From NCBI GenBank assembly GCA_029987025.1, contig DALTWQ010000068.1, positions 1 through 6,798 on the forward strand: a DNA stretch of 6,798 nt. Reading direction: 5' to 3'. This stretch comes from Methanocorpusculum sp. (GTDB lineage Archaea > Halobacteriota > Methanomicrobia > Methanomicrobiales > Methanocorpusculaceae). The notes under the pieces were generated by a model. The model saw only the letters and a program-made list of their open reading frames with translations, was not told where the DNA came from and did not search any database. Positions 5,190-6,798 of the stretch are shown piece by piece. The position numbers and the translations under genes were made by a program. Position 1 is the first letter of the stretch. Every line of letters begins with the position of its first letter.

Positions 5190-6053
5190 TTAGTATTCAG
5201 CGCCGGTGGTTTTTGTTTCTTCCTGGAATGCCTTTAAGATCTTCTTGCAGACTTCTCCGGGCTTTCCGTTTCCGACAACTCTGCCGTCGACTTTGACAAT
5301 CGGACAGAGTTCTGCCATAGTTCCGGAGACGATTACTTCATCAGCGGTGTATAAGTCGAAGAGACCGAGTTCGCAGATTTCGGTTTTGATGCCGAGTTTT
5401 TCTGCGACTTCAAGGAGTACCATACGGGTGATTCCTTTTAAGTTGTTGATGGTCGGAGGGGTGTAGATAACTCCGTTTTTGACGAGGTAGATGTTATCTC
5501 CTGAACCTTCTGCCAGTTTTCCTGTGCGGTCCAAGAAGATTGCTTCATCCCCGCCCTTGTAGTTTGCTTCAATCTTACCTAAGATGTTGTTTAAGTAGTT
5601 TAAGGATTTTACATTCGGCGGGACGGAATCCGGGGTATTTCTTCTGACACAGACGGTAACAGCGGTAATTCCTGCGTCATAGAGGTCGCCGTACATGGCG
5701 TCAGTCGGTGCTGCTGCACAGACGATGGTGGGTTTCTTGCATTTGGTCGGGTCGAGACCCATGGTTCCTTTTCCGCGGGAAATAATCGGACGGATGTATG
5801 CGAATTTGAGGTTGTTTTTACGCAGAGTCTCTTTGATGATTTCTGCCATTTCGTCTTTGGTGATTCCGGGGTTTAAGTCGATGGCTTTTGCGGAATCGAA
5901 TAAGCGGTCGATGTGTTCCTGGAGTCTGAAGACTCTGCCGTTGTACGCACGGATTCCTTCGAATACGCCGTCGCCGTAGAGGAAGCCGTGGTCAAAGATT
6001 GATACGGTTGCTTCTTCTTCCGGTACGAATTTACCGTCGATATAGACTAACAT
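5190..6053 (-). CDS. ilvE: Branched-chain amino acid aminotransferase (class IV, PLP)
   Basis: This cytoplasmic enzyme catalyses the final, reversible transamination that makes valine, leucine and isoleucine from their 2-oxo acids with glutamate as donor. The 287 residues carry the fold type IV landmarks: YIDGKFVP at 4-11, YGDGVFEGIRAY at 26-37 (typical of BCAT rather than D-amino acid aminotransferase), and R88 in AYIRPI. The PLP Schiff-base lysine is K149 in PNVKSLNYLNN, E182 in LAEGSGDNIY holds the pyridine nitrogen, and a phosphate-binding loop (GITR) ends at R210. SGTMAELCPI lies at 243-252. The length is right for the short archaeal form. The start is the ATG at 6053; no Shine-Dalgarno is seen, and a TATA box 29 bp upstream points to a leaderless mRNA. 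It appears to be transcribed alone. Aminodeoxychorismate lyase is a related family, but the motifs favour BCAT. Confidence 0.93.
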   Translation of the reverse strand: MLVYIDGKFVPEEEATVSIFDHGFLYGDGVFEGIRAYNGRVFRLQEHIDRLFDSAKAIDLNPGITKDEMAEIIKETLRKNNLKFAYIRPIISRGKGTMGLDPTKCKKPTIVCAAAPTDAMYGDLYDAGITAVTVCVRRNTPDSVPPNVKSLNYLNNILGKIEANYKGGDEAIFLDRTGKLAEGSGDNIYLVKNGVIYTPPTINNLKGITRMVLLEVAEKLGIKTEICELGLFDLYTADEVIVSGTMAELCPIVKVDGRVVGNGKPGEVCKKILKAFQEETKTTGAEY

Positions 6054-6077
6054 AGTGAATACTATTCGTTTTTTATG

Positions 6078-6086
6078 AATATATCT
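6078..6086 (-). promoter_or_regulatory. TATA box of ilvE
   Basis: The minus strand reads GATATATTC, centred about 29 bp before the ATG at 6053. Initiation would fall within a few bases of the start codon, giving a leaderless or nearly leaderless transcript. Confidence 0.5.
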
Positions 6087-6216
6087 GTTTGGGGTTTGTT
6101 TGTCCGCTCAGGTTCGGCAGAGGCGGTATTTCAGTTTGGTGAATGTGTCAGGATGCGTCACCTGCAGAAGAGATACGATGTTGAGATATCGATGTACGTA
6201 AAAGAGTTGAATGAGT

Positions 6217-6248
6217 AAAAAGGGATGGGAAACACATTTTTGTGTTTC
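6217..6248 (-). terminator. Hairpin plus T-run terminator of the lipoprotein gene
   Basis: A perfect 8-bp inverted repeat (GAAACACA at 6229-6236, TGTGTTTC at 6241-6248) with a four-base loop lies 18 bases past the lipoprotein stop. On the minus strand it is followed, seven bases on, by T5 (6217-6221). It separates this gene from the ilvE promoter. Confidence 0.65.
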
Positions 6249-6266
6249 TGGTTTCATCTGCTGCAG

Positions 6267-6749
6267 TTAGTCGAACCAGGTGACCTCGGCACGGGTAAAT
6301 ACCTGATTGCCTGCTTCATTTGTCAGCGTGTTATCTGCTGCAGAATAGATGAAGATGACATAGTTTTCTCCGTTCGGATTGTCAACAAGATAAGCGTCGG
6401 TTTTACCTTCGATTTTACCCCATCTGCGTTCTTCCGGATTTCTAAGGTTTCCGTTTTCATCACATGTGTAGAGAAGTGCACTGCTGTTGTTGATTAATCT
6501 ATAGACGAGCCCATCTGCGGCATCATGCCATCCTCCGACAACCGGGTCTTTTTCGTTTACGGATACGGTAAAGTCTCCTTTGTCGGTGCTGATTTTAAAG
6601 AAGCCGGAACCGGTTGATGAGAGTACGTTTCCGTCTGCATCAGTTACGACGGTCGATTCTGATGAGGATGTCGTTGTGGTACATCCGGCTGTAAGGACGC
6701 AGGCAGCTATTACAAGAGCTGCAATGAGAACAATGAATGTCTTTTTCAT
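6267..6749 (-). CDS. Small secreted lipoprotein, unknown function
   Basis: The 160-residue protein opens with a signal peptide: KK at 2-3, a hydrophobic core at 5-19 and a lipobox-like LTAGC at 19-23. C23 would be the lipid-bearing residue, so the mature protein should be anchored on the outside of the membrane. A Thr/Ser-rich linker follows (24-33), then a soluble domain that looks mainly beta-stranded. Its recognisable blocks are DPVVGGW at 68-74, LVYRLINNSSALLYT at 81-95, RRWGKIEG at 108-115 and DNTLTNEAGNQVFTR at 139-153. Repeated strands closing with a Leu-Thr-x-x-x-Gly motif recall the lipocalin-like or NlpE-like barrels of many methanogen lipoproteins, but I cannot assign a family or ligand. 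The start is the ATG at 6749; no Shine-Dalgarno precedes it and a TATA box lies about 33 bp upstream. Confidence 0.85.
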   Translation of the reverse strand: MKKTFIVLIAALVIAACVLTAGCTTTTSSSESTVVTDADGNVLSSTGSGFFKISTDKGDFTVSVNEKDPVVGGWHDAADGLVYRLINNSSALLYTCDENGNLRNPEERRWGKIEGKTDAYLVDNPNGENYVIFIYSAADNTLTNEAGNQVFTRAEVTWFD

Positions 6750-6777
6750 GTGTGGTCAGTAGTCTTTATGCGCGTAT

Positions 6778-6786
6778 GATATATAT
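6778..6786 (-). promoter_or_regulatory. TATA box of the lipoprotein gene
   Basis: The minus strand reads ATATATATC about 33 bp before the ATG at 6749, predicting a very short leader of some 5-8 bases. The window ends a few bases upstream, so further control elements cannot be seen. Confidence 0.5.
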
Positions 6787-6798
6787 GGATATTCTTTT

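Noticed and set aside
5043..5237. 64-codon plus-strand frame across the convergent gap
   Set aside because: It starts inside the membrane protein gene, runs through the A8-GA-T7 terminator and into the 3' end of ilvE on the other strand, and its product has no recognisable features.
1..6798. tRNA, rRNA, CRISPR array, insertion sequence or attachment site
   Set aside because: No cloverleaf-like sequence, regularly spaced repeat array, transposase gene or terminal inverted repeat was found on reading both strands.

Overview
The window looks like chromosomal DNA from a methanogenic archaeon, most likely of the Methanomicrobiales (a Methanocorpusculum-like genome is my guess, not proven). Three things point there: a single-polypeptide archaeal MCM replicative helicase, an archaeal-type dihydroneopterin aldolase (MptD) of methanopterin synthesis, and archaeal signals. 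The signals are TATA boxes 25-33 bp ahead of start codons with no ribosome binding site (leaderless geometry) and oligo-T terminators.

The left half (about 107-3190) is read on the minus strand: mcm, then mptD 42 bp later, then an unrecognised 137-residue helical protein. The last gene appears to have its own promoter and ends in a clear hairpin plus T-run terminator. The likely mcm start is the ATG at 3129, set by a near-perfect Shine-Dalgarno, and not the GTG six bases upstream.

A divergent AT-rich intergenic region of about 170 bp separates mcm from a plus-strand toxin-antitoxin pair: a RelB/DinJ ribbon-helix-helix antitoxin (3302-3586) overlapping by 8 bp a YafQ-type mRNA endonuclease (3579-3857). 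Two matching TATG-NN-CATA palindromes, exactly 42 bp apart, lie over the core promoter and the antitoxin start codon and are a good operator candidate. Next on the plus strand is a 12-helix membrane protein that seems to be a tandem duplication of a diverged six-helix unit resembling the AceTr/SatP (GPR1/FUN34/YaaH) acetate transporter fold.

The right part is minus strand again: a branched-chain amino acid aminotransferase (IlvE) facing the membrane protein across a short two-way terminator, then, past a 213-bp gap with a strong hairpin terminator, a small secreted lipoprotein. Apart from mcm-mptD and the toxin-antitoxin pair, the genes look like single transcription units. The window does not show an obvious multi-gene new system. 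The most novel-looking items are the duplicated AceTr-like protein, the paired palindromes of the toxin-antitoxin promoter, and the mcm-mptD linkage.
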